Assembly: GCA_013339765.2 (NCBI GenBank)
Contig: CM023449.1
Location: forward strand, 119,912,957-119,976,956
DNA: 64,000 nt
Source: Haemaphysalis longicornis
Taxonomy: Eukaryota > Arthropoda > Arachnida > Ixodida > Ixodidae
Direction of reading: 5' to 3'
Of this stretch, positions 1 to 12,190 are shown one piece after another. Made by a program: the position numbers and the translations under genes. Every line of letters starts with the position of its first letter. Position 1 is the first letter of the stretch. The notes beneath the pieces were generated by a model. The model had not been told where the DNA came from and did no database searches. It saw only the letters and a list, made by a program, of their open reading frames with translations.

Positions 1-53
1 ATATCGAACTAATCGCGGTGCATATTGCAGTTCGCTATAAATGGGTTTGACTG
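1..53. mobile_element. Terminal inverted repeat end of a Tigger/pogo-type DNA transposon
   Basis: The first 53 bases match the right end of the Tigger-like element at 43695-43747 at 45 of 53 positions and end in the same GGTTTGACTG, followed by TA (54-55), the usual pogo/Tigger target. The other end lies before the window. The CR1-type coding sequence starts immediately after the TA, so the transposon probably inserted into that LINE. What is seen is the match and the TA; the family name rests on the CAGTCAAAC-type terminus. Confidence 0.7.
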
Positions 54-55
54 TA

Positions 56-1316
56 TCACCATTGATATGCGAAGTTTTATCCTATATTGTTAACCTCACC
101 TTGACCACAGGCAATTTTCCCAGACAGATAAAACTGGCCAAAGTCACTGCTATACTAAAACGTGATGAGCGTAATAACCTCTCTAACTATCCTCCTATAT
201 CGGTGCTTCCAACTCGATCTAAAATATTTGAAGGCGTAATCGATGAGCCACTCACTCCTTTTTTCTACAAATATCAAATAATAGCAACCAAACAATACGG
301 CTTCCAAAAGCATAGGTTAACGGAGCAAGCTCTGGCGTATATAAAGGAAAAGATAATCGTAAATATGGAAAACAGAAAAACGCGCTCGGTCTTTTGTTAG
401 ATATTCAAAAGGCATTTGATTCAGTACATTTTGATTATCTGTTAAAAAAATTATCTAGCTGCGGGATTCGTAAGATACCATTACAATTTCTGGAAAACTA
501 CTTGCACGATCTATATCAAATATTTGCCATCAATGACCAACTCTGCCGAAATTAAATTTAAACAAGGTGTCCAACAAGGATCCCTACTTAGCCCGTTATT
601 ATGTTTTGTGTACAGAAATGATATTCTTAATATACCAGGATTTTCTGATAATATTATGTATGCAGATGACACGATTATTTTTTCTCATCAAACAGTTTAA
701 CATTTCTGGAATTTATTGTGAACGAATACCTGGTGCATCTTTCAAACTGGTTAAAACAAAACAAGCTGTGATTAAATGCCACAAAGACAACCTATATAAT
801 TTTCCGCCCAATCAATAAGCCCTTAAAAGAAGATATAAATCTCAAATGCGAAGGTCGTGTATTACACGGGTACATGAAAAACGTTCCTTGGTGTTTGATT
901 CCAAGAACACCTAAACTGGTCTGTAAACGTAAATCGTTTAGATACCCATCTGGCACGAACAGTTGGATGCCTTTAAAAAATATCACACTTAATACCGCTT
1001 TGGTTAAAAAGAAGCATGTATTATTCTAAATTCTATTCAAAACTAACGTACGGAATCTTGGTGTGGAGAACAACCTCACAAAATAATTACAACAAGCTGG
1101 TTGCGCTGGAAAAAAAATAATACGGTGTTTTGAGAAATTTTAAAGGAAATTCAAATACCTGCCAACTTCATCTGTTTCAAAACACTCAATACTTAGAGCT
1201 GACCAGCTGCATTACTTAAGACTTCTCCAAATGGTACACAAAAACAAGTTAAACGTAGATGGCGACGCAGAAACCCGTCACTACTGTGTACGGCGACCAA
1301 TAAGACGTTCACCTAA
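56..1316 (+). pseudogene. CR1/L2-group LINE reverse transcriptase, left part (decayed)
   Basis: Reverse transcriptase pieces follow one another in three frames. 56-400 reads the fingers region (LSNYPPISVLP). 388-555 reads LLLDIQKAFDSVHFDYLL, the motif around the first catalytic aspartate. 556-699 reads GVQQGSLLSPLL and the catalytic YADD at 659-670. Further C-terminal sequence (YCVRRPIRR near 1285) runs up to 1316, where an I-group retrotransposon interrupts it; the frame resumes at 6893. At least two frameshifts and several stops make it a pseudogene. The lack of an RNase H domain and the motif spacing fit the CR1/L2 group; the exact clade is inferred. The 5' part is cut off by the transposon end at 1-53. 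Confidence 0.85.
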
Positions 1317-1330
1317 AACTAGAACTAATT
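1317..1330. repeat. Target-site duplication, left copy (I-group element)
   Basis: AACTAGAACTAATT here is identical to 6879-6892 and exactly brackets the minus-strand retrotransposon. The following G is also shared, so the duplication is 14 or 15 bp. It lies inside the reading frame of the interrupted CR1-type LINE. Confidence 0.9.
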
Positions 1331-1505
1331 GATGATGGTTGGGTTGTTTATGGCGCAAGGCCGACTAAGGGCAAAGAGCACCAGAGAAAAGGTTATTTAA
1401 TGAAATGAAGTGGTTACCACAAATAGGTAATTAAAAAATGTCAACCGAACATAGTAAAATCAGTTAAAGATAATGGTGATGGCTGGTGTATAGGGCCAGA
1501 TTTGA

Positions 1506-4500
1506 TTATGCGTGATAGGAAATGAGGTTTAAAAATTTTACGTCTGACAAATACTCAAACAGACGTTTCACAGAAACACTGGCATCGTCACCTTGAAACA
1601 GCGATGGATGTAGTGGGATATGTTGTCCGTAGAGTTCTCTGAAGTGTTTGTGTCGTGTTGCGTGAAGTGCCTTGCATGTGATTAGTATGTGCACCACGGA
1701 TAGGGCCTCACCGCACCTGCCGCACTGGGGTCTAGAAGATCCCGTCAGCAGATACGAGTGCGTTGCATGGGTGTGCCCTATCCGCAGCCTACCCAAGGCG
1801 ACTTCTGTGTATCTGTTGCGTGTGTCAGTGCTGTATGGTCCCAAGCGTGGTTTTACAACATGTAAGTTGTTATCTGTCTGTTCACTCCAGTGTGTTTGCC
1901 ATGTTCTAGGCAAGTGTTGTCTTATGTGTGGCTTGAGGTCTGTATATGGTACGGTTGTTATGTCTACAGTGTTCCTGAGTGCAGCAGCAGCGGCCCTCTC
2001 GTCTGCCAACTCGTTCCCAGCTATCCCTGCGTGTCCTGCGATCCAGCAGAGGACCAGCTCATGCTTTTGTGCATACACGGCCATGATAGTGTTGAATACA
2101 AGATTAACTATGTGGTTTTTGGGGGGTGTATGCGATGACAGTGCGCGAACAACACTCAAGGAATCTGTGTAGATGATAGACTTCGGAATTTGATTTTCAA
2201 GTATGTGTCGTACAACCAATAAAATTCCATATGCTTCTGCTGAAAAAATTGTTCTGTGGACACTCATGGTTCTGGCTGCACTGAAATTCGGACCATGAGC
2301 AGCGCAGGAGACCATAGTGGAGGTTTTAGACGCGTCACTGTAAAATTATCCAAGTGGGTATTTAAACTGCAGAGATAGAAAGTGCTGCAGTATTGCAGCT
2401 CGCGGTACCCGATTTTTGTCAAGTTTCATAAAAAGTAAGGTCGGAGGACAAAGGACGAACTTTCCAAGGAGGTAAAATGTCTGAAAAGGATGATCTGTAC
2501 ACATCTAAAAACGAAGCGCTCAGATGCGAGGCTCGCTCTCTCACTCTAAGTGAAAAGGGCAGAGGATCGGATAGGCGATTTACAAAGAGCAGAGATGTTG
2601 ATGTGTCGTTAAAGACAGGATAAAAAGGATGATTATTCATCGATGAAATTTTAAAAGCATAAAGCAAGTTCATGTACGTTCGTTGGTTCTCAAGGCTCCA
2701 CTTATTACACTCCACATAAAGACTCTCAGCAGGGCTAGTGCGAAAAGCACCCGACGAAAGACGAAGGCCCAAGTGTAGCACTGGGGTCAAGAATTCGCAA
2801 GGCTGTCTTGGTCGCCGACCCATACACCACACTGCCATAGTCCAAACGAGACCCAACCAAAGCAGTATACAAGCGAAGCAAGAGTTCTTTTTCGGAACCA
2901 TAGGATTGGAAGCAGAGAACCTTAAGGATATTCATTGTTTTGAGACATTTATGTTTAAGGTCCTTGATGTGAGGAATGAATGTGAGTTTGTGGTCAAACA
3001 CCACACCTAAGAACTTGTGCTCCTTGTTCACAGGAAGCGACACGCCATTAAGATGAATGTCTGGGTCCGGATGAACCCCACGCTTCCTGGAGAACACAAC
3101 GCAGTAACTTTTTGCAGGATTCAATTTAAAACCATTCTTGTCTGCCCAGCCGGCAAGTTTCTTGACACCAAGCTGGACTTGACGTTCGCAGATTGACATG
3201 TTACATGATTTATAGGATATCTGGTCGTCATCTACATACATAGAATAGGAGATTGTAGGTGGCAATGCCTTCCCAAGGGAGCTCATCTTAACTATGAATA
3301 GAGTGCAGATTAACACACCACCTTGTGGCACGCCGTTTTCTTGCACGTGAACCCTTGAGAGTGCACCACCGACTCTCACTCGAAACGTTCTTTCTGACAA
3401 GTAACTGACAAGAGTGTTTAACATGTTACCCGAGACACCGAATGACTTGAGGTCACTGAGGATCCCGTACCGCCAAGCGGTGTCGTAGGCCTTCTCGAGG
3501 TCGAAAAACACAGTTACACAATACTGTTTATGAACGAAGGCATCCTTTATATACGATTCAAGAGATACGAGTTGATCGTTCGTGGATCGCCCCGCCCTGA
3601 AGCCTGCCTGGCAGCTCTCGAGAAGATCGTTGTATTCAAGAAATTAGACGAGCCTGCGATTTATCATCTTCTCGAGAAGCTTGCACAGGCAGCTCGTCAG
3701 GGCTATTGGACGGTAGCTTGAGGGGGACAACGGGTCCTTTCCCTCCTTCAAGAAAGCCACTACTATGGCCTCCCTCCAAGAGCGAGGAATGTGCCCCGAA
3801 AGCCAAATCTTGTTATATAGGTGGAGGAGTGTTAGAAGAGTGTCTGAGTGCTGGTGCTGTATGATTGCATAGGTGATGTTGTCTGGGCCTGGAGCTGAGG
3901 GTTTACAAGTGCTCAGAGCGGCCCTCAGCTTATGAAGTGAAAACTCCGAGTTGTAAGATGTTGACCTATTGTTATCTCGTATAGGCTTCTTTTCGGCCAT
4001 TTGTTTGTGTTTCATGAAAGTGTTTGTGCAGTGTGCTGAACTAGAAACGTGTTGGAAGTGTTGTGCGACTGTGTCAGCCTGGTATTCGAGTGTGTCCCCT
4101 GTAGTGCTGACCAGAGGCAGGGTGTGTGTTTGTTGTCCCTTGAGTTTGCGTATTCGTGTCCATACTTTCCGTGTGTCTGTGTACGAGTTTATTGATGTTA
4201 TGAATGTACGCCAACTCTTTCGTTTTGCCTCACGGCGCACACGTTTTCCTAACGCCTTCGCCCATTTGAACAAGAGGAGGTTTCCCGACGTGGGGTACCG
4301 ACGGAGGACACCCCACGCCTTGTTCTGGCCCTCTCACGCCCGCCTACAGTCCTCATTCCACCACGGCCTCCGCTGGTTGCGCGGGGCACCAGAGGCGTGG
4401 AGAATGGACTTTTCGGTGGCGTCGAGGAAGTGCGCCGTGACGAGTTGGGTAGCTTCTTCCACGTGTAGGTGTCCTATGGATGTGTGGTGTAGTTTGGATG

Positions 4501-5211
4501 TCTCTGTAAATGTATTCCAGTTAGCTCTTGCTTCGTTGAACCTGTTGTGGGAAGATGGACTGCATGAGCCTTTACCTATGTATGTTAGTGAGTGGTCACT
4601 GCCATATGGGTCAGTGCCTACACCCCACTCGAGAAGAGGAAAAAGAACTCGAAGCCAACAGCCAAGTCAAGATATAAGTGTGTGTTGTGTCCTATATTAA
4701 CGTAAGTGGGCTTATTTTTGTTGAAGAGCCATGCTCCTGAAGATGTAAGGAATTTCTCTATCAGGCGACCTCGGGCATCCGTGCGTGAAGAGCCCCAAAG
4801 AGAGTTGTGCGCATTAAGGTCGCCTATTAGGATATATGGTTCAACCAGCGCCTCGAAGTCAGAGCTAGAAAGCACAAAATCAGGACAAATGTATATGGAG
4901 CATACCGTTATCAACCTAGTAAAAATTATTGTGCGTATTGCTACAGCCTCAAGGATGGTGTTCAGAGTGATAGGGTGGCATGCAAGGGATTTCCTGGCTA
5001 TTATGGCTACACCGCCCGAAGAGTGTGTGCAGCCAACCCTATCCTTTCTGAATACCATATAGCTATTTAAGAAATTCGAATGATTGGAATTTAAATGTAT
5101 TTCTTGGACACACATTAAACTTGGCTGATTAGCATGCAGAATCTCACACACATCGGCAAGATTATTCAAAAGTCCTCTGCAGTTCCATTGAACAATATTT
5201 TCTCTTCCCAT
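1506..5211 (-). pseudogene. ORF2 polyprotein of the I-group element: endonuclease, reverse transcriptase, RNase H (broken)
   Basis: The frame opens at 5211 with MGRENIVQWNCRG, an APE-type endonuclease start, followed by VQEIH and IGDLNAHNSLWG (4618-5211). A frameshift near 4640 leads into the linker and the start of the reverse transcriptase (to 3644, SYRPIALTSCLCKLLEKM). One in-frame stop at 3644-3646 (expected to be tryptophan) precedes the palm domain (FFDLEKAYDTAWRYGI; YVDD at about 3227-3238). A further frameshift near 2790 moves the reading to 2419-2901. RNase H follows from 2345: YSDASK, FSAEAYGI, YTDSLS and WIAGHAGIAGNELAD supply the expected acidic residues and histidine. A cysteine-histidine motif (CGRCGEALSVVHILITC) ends the protein near 1506. 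ORF2 would nick the target, copy the RNA and remove the template. At least three lesions are visible, so it is inactive. Confidence 0.9.
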
Positions 5212-5245
5212 TATTATGTGTTCAGAGCTACTGGAGTGTGATTAT

Positions 5246-6716
5246 TTATGTAGGGTCTTTCGGGGCTTGGACTCTTGGGAGGGGTTTTCTGGCCTTCTCT
5301 ACTGACCTGGACGTCACAGCCCGTTCCTTCCGCTGGGATGGAAGCTGGAAGGGCTCGACGTCCATGTCGTCATCTGAAGGTGCCCAGCGGACTGGGCCCC
5401 CTTGACGTGGTACCCTTTCGGGTGTTCTTTGCCTGCGCTGCCAGTGCCGAAGGCGTGGGGAGCACCACAGATGGCACAGGCAGTGAGGCGGAGGAGGGGG
5501 TCGCTGCGACTGCCTCCGTCTCCATCTCCGTGCCCTTGCATGTGCTTTGGGCCGGTGGAGAGGAAGCAGTGGATGCAGCGGCATCCCCAACAGACGTTGT
5601 TGCCACCACAGCCGCTGCTGGGTGAGCGAGCGGTGCAGACGCTGGTTTTGGGCTGCCTGGGGCAACCCTGGGGGGGGGGGGGACGGAGGCGGGACCAAGT
5701 TTGACTCGTGGTAGTGGGTCCCTGCCAAAACCAGACGTCGCTCCGCCCCCCGGGGAGCTGCGTCGGCGTACCTCCCCAGGGGAAAAGAGGCCAACCTCTT
5801 TCGCGCCTCTGGGAAGGTGATGTTTTCCCTGACTTTGACGTTGATGATTCTCTTTTCAATTTTGAATGTCTCACAGGCTCGCGAATACGCGCCGTGAGGT
5901 CCTTGGCAATTCACACAAAGCAATTGATTAGAGGGACAATTATCAGACTGATGACCTTGTTGCGCGCACTTGGCGCAGGTTAGTTGGCCCAGACACGAGT
6001 TGTTACCATGCCCGAACCGCTGGCACTTATAACAGCGCCGCGGATTCGGGATGTACGCTCGGACAGATCACCGGATGAATCCTGCATTGATATGGTCTGG
6101 AAGAGTTGAACGGTCGAATGTGAGAATGATGTGCCTGGTGGGTATTTCCTTATTATCCCGTCTTATGGATATCCGCCTGACTGCCGTCACACCCTGATTT
6201 CTCAGGCCTTCTAGAAGATCGGCTTCCGTATCGTTTGCCAGATCTGAATCTGAGATCCCGCCCCGCGAGCTGTTGAGGCTGCGGTGGGGCGTGACCTTGA
6301 TGCCAAGATCGGCAATACGGGTCTGGCTCAGGTGACTTGTGGCCTGTTGCTGGGTGGTGACTTCTACTAGCAACTCTTTGCTTTTTGGCTTTGTAGTGTT
6401 TACCGATTATTCCTTCTATGAATTTTGTAGTCAGAAAAACGGACATTGAGGCAACTGGCTTGTCTTGTTCAAGGGATTCGATAATCAAGAATCGGGGATA
6501 GTTATCAGGTTTCAGGAGAGTGAAAGTTGGAAGGGGTGGGTACGTAATATCGGTGCGGCCTCTTTTCAGGGACCGATCGGGTTTACGGGGGGGTTTTGAT
6601 TTATCAATATGGCATTGGAGAAAAGTAGGGGACGGGGGTACGTTCGTCTCAAACCTTACCCTAATAGCTTGAGAGGTCCCGGAGCTCCCTGCGTGGTGAA
6701 CAGACAGGGAGCCCAT
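5246..6716 (-). pseudogene. ORF1 gag-like nucleic-acid-binding protein of the I-group element (broken)
   Basis: The N-terminal part (6153-6716) contains NYPRFLIIESLEQDKPV. It shifts frame near 6370 into LLEGLRNQGVTAVRRISIRR and RHIILTFDRSTLP, the gag-like fold seen in arthropod I/Jockey ORF1 proteins. Another shift leads to three CX2CX4HX4C zinc knuckles: CYKCQRFGHGNNSC, CAKCAQQGHQSDNC and CVNCQGPHGAYSRAC (about 5880-6040). The C-terminal part is proline and arginine rich and includes a run of 13 G at 5670-5682. It ends at 5246, 35 bases before ORF2 starts. The role would be binding the element's RNA. Frameshifts make it a pseudogene; the N-terminal start is uncertain. Confidence 0.85.
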
Positions 6717-6878
6717 ATGCCGGAGCTTGACCTGGGCTCCGACGTCCGCCGTTCGTGGTTTCTACCCTTCACCTTAAAAACACATCACCACGTTAGGTCA
6801 CAGCTTATGTTGGGGGGCTCGGGGTCCGCGGTATCGCCAGTACCGTCACCATGAATACTCAATGTGCCCCGTGCGGGG

Positions 6879-6892
6879 AACTAGAACTAATT
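6879..6892. repeat. Target-site duplication, right copy (I-group element)
   Basis: Identical 14-mer to 1317-1330. Sequence to its right continues the CR1-type LINE that was interrupted at 1316. Confidence 0.9.
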
Positions 6893-7450
6893 GCGGCAAA
6901 TAATCGGCCACCTATAAAGTACCACATGTCTTGAACATCCTAGCGGATAATTTAAAATTTAACACTAGTGCAACCGTATTTAAGACTGAACCCAAGTTGA
7001 TGTTGATAGAAAAGAAAGTGATATATGACAATCACTAGGCATGCCCTCGTCCTAAGGAGTTTAAACTGTATTGCGTGTACGCGTTACTTTTTCTATGGAC
7101 ATAACGGACAATCAGTCAAGAAATGTGTCATGTTCTATTGTGTCTGCTAGTAACAGGTATTGCAGAAAAACGTTTTCTTTATATTATATATACTTGTGAT
7201 TCTCATTATTGGAAATGTACAATTCGTTGTATTTTTCTTAATTTACCTATTTTTTTCTGTCTGTATTGCTGGATGTTATTGCTGAGCACGCATAGAGGGC
7301 ACGAAGCGTGTCCTCTGTTGTGAAGTCCTCTGTTGTGAACTCCAAAGGGTCAGGAGCCCTCGTCAGGCACTCAATGCCTTTATCTCCTGCCCCGTCAGCA
7401 GGCATTGTAACACCGTCTGCAGAAAAATAAAGTCTGCTTCTTCTTCTTCC
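6893..7450 (+). pseudogene. CR1/L2-group LINE, C-terminal end, 3' untranslated region and tail
   Basis: Removing 1331-6878 and one duplication copy joins the frame as ...SPKTRTNCGK, one stop, SATYKVPHVLNILADNL and SATVFKTEPKLMLIEKKVIY, the usual C-terminal block of CR1/L2 proteins. It ends at the stop 7036-7038. The 3' untranslated part has a short tandem repeat (CCTCTGTTGTGAA twice, near 7310-7340), an AATAAA at 7426-7431 and a TTC microsatellite tail (about 7437-7450). A microsatellite tail is the normal 3' end of this LINE group. Confidence 0.82.
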
Positions 7451-9943
7451 TACCCTGCCGAACACCCCCCAGCACAAAATCGCAAATTAAATTAGGAACT
7501 CATTGAGTTGGACGTGACAAGAAGTCATCTTACACGCATATTTTGTTGGACAGGTATAATGTTGGTGAAGGCGCTTGAGGTTTTGAGATATCGTCGTGTC
7601 TAGAATTGCATATTCCTAAATTATATTAAGAAGATATTGTCACGCAGCGAAAGGCGCCATACCTGTCTTGACAGATAGGCAAGTTTATTAGACCCAAATT
7701 GTGCTCCCCTAACAACTCAAAGAATACAGAGGGTTTGTCGTCATTTAAAACTGTTTACTACTTTTTCGGCAATATAAGCGTAAAGATACTAAAAATCAGG
7801 GCGAAAACTGCACATTTTGCCAGTATAGATTCAGCCACTTTGTCCATATTTTGAAAAATTAGACCACGTTGCCGGCCACCAGGCCGGAAATATTTGGCCA
7901 ATTTGTTCCACAAGGCTTTGCCTTCAATTTCCTAATGGCGCACGAGTGTTTTTGGTAAGTGTAAATATATTAAGATAAATAACATTCATGAATGGCCATA
8001 GCAGTAGCACCATGTGCAGTATAGAACACGGCACCTTAAGCTGAATGCGCGGTGCAGCGCAAGAATCTCAAATTACCTTATACACTCAGAGCAATAGCTG
8101 CTGCAGAATATCTTTCCAGTAAACTATCCTTCCAATCACACACTCGTGAATCTTCTCTGTGGTATATTTATGGATATTCGCTGTGTTGTGTTAAACAGAA
8201 CTGTTTTATATTTTGTGGTAAAAGTGAGCTCCTAAGATTCAGTGCTATTACGTTGACTTGGTGTACCAGTACATTGTTTAAATTGATACGAAGTCACAGG
8301 TACACAATGCGTCTGTGGATCATAGGGTTACAAAAAAAATAATTTGCAAGCTCTAGTTCTAGCAATGGTGGCCCATTGAATACCTCTGCTATTTTCTCGC
8401 TGTAAACGTCAGCAAAATTGATGTACAATACGTGCGACATCCACAGAACTACCAAACATACAGTTCAATCCTAAAATTAAAAGCTAAAGCAATGGGGACC
8501 TAAACGTCTGCCAAGACAGGGTCCTGCCTCTGGCAGTTCTATGAATTCCCTATTGAAATCGCCAAAGTAGTGTTGATAACAGTCTTTTGCACATTTTCCT
8601 TTATGCCCGAGCTTCGTTCACACATTTTGCATCTTCTGTACTGGAAATGAGGTGCTCAGAGAAGGGGTGCAATATTTTATGCGGCGTCCATGCGGCAGAT
8701 ATTGATTTATAGTAATGGCCGGACAAAGTTTTTGAATGAATCTTCTATACAAACGATACCGCATAGCTGCCGGAATTCAAGACAGTCCTCTTTTTTTACC
8801 ATTACATCGAAGGCACTCCAGGAAGCAGTCGAGAAAGTCAAGAGTGCAGTCGAGAAAGATGCCCGCTGAGCACCCATTTATCGGCCTGTCATACGCACGA
8901 ACACCGCCCATTTATTTGAGCAACGTACAGTAACTTTGTACGCTTTGAGGTTAAAGTAAGCCTCTGAATACCAACCGTACCCGACCCCTTTCAGAACTGC
9001 CTTTAAGGTTTCTTTATGACAAACGTGAGACAGGCACAAATGTTTTATACAGAAAATAGTTATATTTGCCTTAGTTATAAATCACCAACATGGGTGCGTA
9101 GACTCGTTTAAAAGATTCACTTCTTTTGGCTCGGTTCAAGAAATATTTGTCCTTGACTACGTCACAAATAAAATCATTGGTGGACGACCGAACAGTGCGA
9201 ACAAAAATTACTCCATCATCCGAACTAAGCGAATATTTTTTCACAAGCTTTGTTTGGATCTTGAATGGTTTGCTTATTTGTTTTCTATTGACTAATTGTC
9301 GAACCATTTTTAGAGTTTGTTGATTTTGAAGAAGAAGAAGAAGAAAGTCCCTTTTTCTTGCCTGTAACTATGGAGGCTCACCTAATAACAATACATTCAG
9401 GAAGCCCAATTTTCGTTAGCACACAGCCCGGTCTGTGCATATACGAGTGAGCATGCGTCTTAGCTTTCTGCGTCAAAGCATGCCAATTCGGCACATGCAC
9501 TAATCAAAATATAATAAAAATGGCCGCGGATGCAGGTTTTTGATGTGTGTGGTGCGTTTTTCGTACGTCTACGTTAGAGTGCCCAACTAAAACACCACCA
9601 AAGAGTCCGCCGAGGAGTGCTTCCCACCCTCTGCTTCGCACGTAGGCAACGAGCGACCGACAATTGATGCGTTCCATGCAACAAAGCCGGGAGCAGGTTA
9701 CATAGCTTCGCATCAGGAAAGCAGTAGGGACTGCAGTGCGTAATTGTGAATCGTGCTCCTTTACGTTAAGGAGAACGAAGACTGCTGATTTTCAAAGCGT
9801 CCTGGCGGGGAAAGGTTTGAGTGGGGAGAGAACTACGGTGGGCACGCGAAAGTGAAAATAGCCTCGCGCCGAAAAAAAGAATACCGCGTAGCCAGGCACA
9901 CTGCGAAGTATCGACACCTAAACAAAAACGCCTTTCATCTTAT
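7451..9943. other. Unassigned AT-rich DNA
   Basis: No recognisable coding or RNA gene is seen. The open frames are short (under 100 codons) and resemble nothing I know. A GAA microsatellite lies at 9328-9345; on the minus strand this could be the tail of a lost LINE, but no body is visible next to it. Confidence 0.5.
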
Positions 9944-10900
9944 CAGAGAGAGAGAGGGAGAGAATGAAGGCGCTTAGCTTGCTACATCAGATGTATGAGG
10001 AAAAGAGAAATTGATGAAGTTATGATGACTCTGGTGACGATTATGTGTTCACAGTTGAATCCCTATTTAAAGAGTCAGATCAAGCCTTGCCCTTCGCAGG
10101 AAAGTTAATAGGACTTTGTCGCTCAGGAAGCTTGTTTGAGCTATGACCAGGGGCCTAACACGTCACTTAGTCTTCTAAAAAACGGCTCGCGAAGAGGCAC
10201 CACAGGAGAGACGTCCTAGATGCCGTATGCCGCGCACACCAACCTCTTGCAGTGTTCACGTCCTCGCGCACGTCACAAATAGTGCCTGTTGGAGGTTGAA
10301 GCGAAAATGTCTTGTGTAAGCAACATTCAGCCGCACGCAGTGAAGAACCGCTTCGTCATGCTTGGACAGTCTGTGAGGCATCCTAACTTTTCGTGCGGGT
10401 GTCTGGAGGGAAGTATGGTGTAATTTTCCTGCGGTACAGGTTACGTAGATAGTTGAAAATTCCTGATGACCTTAGACGCAAGAGCAGAAGCATCTTGTCT
10501 GCAGAACGGTACGGGCAACACTGGCCCATGTAGGTAATGCGCGATCGGTGGTGCAGTGTCCCCCTTGACATTCCCAGTTTTATAACAGCGGGAAGGAATT
10601 AAGCACTGTAGCTCCGCCCTGTAATTCACGAAGATTACCCGCTGACGTGCTGGTTGCTTGAAAATGTACGGGGAAGCAGCACCAAGAGCGGCACGTTGAG
10701 TAACCACGGATGTCCGATGGCTAAGTGCTAAGTGCGAATTGTGCCAGCCGTCGACACTCTAATAGCGTTCGCACCATGGATGCGGCGTTCGGCACCTAAT
10801 TCCCACCCTCAGTACTTGTTCTCGCATACATTGCACAACTCTTGCAGTTCCCTTTCAAAGAGGGCAAGTACACGGAGGCTGTAGCGTAACAATCCAACGC
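9944..10900. other. Possible dispersed repeat bordered by a GA tract
   Basis: A GA tract (9944-9967) is followed by about 900 bases with more CpG and higher GC than the surroundings. Two short minus-strand open frames (10383-10571 and 10441-10707) overlap there. GA tracts mark the 3' end of minus-strand LINEs elsewhere here (51652), so a truncated element is possible, but no reverse transcriptase or RNase H motif could be read. Confidence 0.25.
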
Positions 10901-12073
10901 ACAGCACATCATGCTCCTGAAGGTACGAGACAACATCCGCGGCCGTTAGCAGATATCATACGAACCATGCTAGTGAAGGAGGCAAGCTTGTTTTTTAAAT
11001 GGTGGGCGAGTTTGGACCAAGTCAGAAATCTGTCAAATATAGCACCCGAGAAGGCATGGTTCAAAACATAGGGGATAATGCAGCTTCAAAACGGTGAACC
11101 CAAAATTTTATACACCACACTTCGTGAAAGTGATTGCAGCGCACTTGCCAGCTGCCATGAGGAAGAAAAGGCTACCCTGCAGTAATAAGAGCATGTTTAG
11201 CGCCTATTAATTTAACAGTGCAATTTAAAAACATCCTTAAAATTACACATGAATGTCTAACATACTAGGCTTCTTAATTCTCACTACAGTAGTTACCCTT
11301 GGGTGCTGTTAAAAATAATTCCACACAGAAATATTGCACTTGCTGTTACCGGGAAGATGTAAATTCTACGTTTTGTAAGTTTTACCAGAATTCGTGAAAA
11401 ACAGCACAATACCTGTTACAATGTGAAAAATATTACGCTACCTGCAAAAATGACAAAAATGGCACTCAAATTTTGAGTACCAATAATATTGCGACAAGCA
11501 TTTATTACACCTATTTCGTAAATCCTCCGTACGACTCTAACAATAAAATTTTTGTCTGCGTTACTGAGTGTTTAGCGGCTTCACGCCCTTTAAACAACTC
11601 TCCATGAAGTTACTTCGACATCAAAACGGAATTCTGCATTCGTGGTGCTCTTTAAAGAAGAAGTAAACAAACAGCAGATCCCTTTCAATTCAATTAGTCA
11701 GAATTGCCCTCTTTTATTTAGGTGTCAAGAAGCGGTAACTACAATGCAAGTATTTATGCTAAGAAAAACGTTTCGAGCCACTAATGCGTATCTAAGTGGC
11801 CTAATATCCAACTTTATGCGCGTTACTTCAGTTTTGAAGCGACAGATGTCAGCATGGCCGGAGACACTGAGATAGCATTACACAGTTTGGTCTTTACAAA
11901 AAACAGTTCATTGAAAGACTAGATTACTTTATCCTAAAACTGTATCCTGAATATGTTAAAATGACACCATTCTCTCCACCGAGAGCTCTTTGATAAGATA
12001 CACTAGAATTAGGAAGCAAGAAACTTGGCACTGACTAAGTTTTATATGCTATTTTCAAGCACAAAACAAGCCG
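10901..12073. other. Unassigned AT-rich DNA
   Basis: Only short, unrecognised open frames are present (the longest is 77 codons, at 11642-11875). No repeat structure was seen. Confidence 0.5.
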
Positions 12074-12190
12074 GTTTTTTTTATTTCCAGATACTGCAGG
12101 CCCTTGTCGGGCACATGCAGGAGTGAAGACAAAGCAATACATCGGCAGAAATTCAAATTATTTGTAGAGTTTGTAGAGCCCCATAAAAGC
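12074..12190 (-). mobile_element. 3' tail of a truncated LINE
   Basis: On the minus strand this ends in GACAAGGGCCTGCAGTAT followed by GGAAATAAAAAAAA. The same arrangement closes the plus-strand tail at 56645-56694 (CCAAGGGGCGTCTGGCAGTA then AAATAAATAAA). Both look like the 3' untranslated end of one CR1/L2-type tick LINE family. No coding sequence is attached, so it is a heavily 5'-truncated copy. Confidence 0.45.

Larger units (their letters stand above)
1331..6878 (-). mobile_element. Nearly complete I-group non-LTR retrotransposon
   Basis: This 5,548-bp minus-strand element has the full order of an RNase H-bearing I-group LINE: 5' leader, ORF1 with three zinc knuckles (5246-6716), ORF2 with endonuclease, reverse transcriptase and RNase H (1506-5211), a short 3' untranslated part, and a 3' end in a short ATC-type repeat at about 1331-1340. 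A 14-bp target duplication flanks it, showing insertion by target-primed reverse transcription. Frameshifts and in-frame stops in both ORFs mean it can no longer move by itself. It sits inside a CR1-type LINE whose frame continues on both sides. Confidence 0.92.

Noticed and set aside
5275..5983. Plus-strand open frames over the I-element ORF1 region
   Set aside because: They are antisense shadows of the GC-rich, proline/arginine-rich ORF1 C-terminus on the minus strand.
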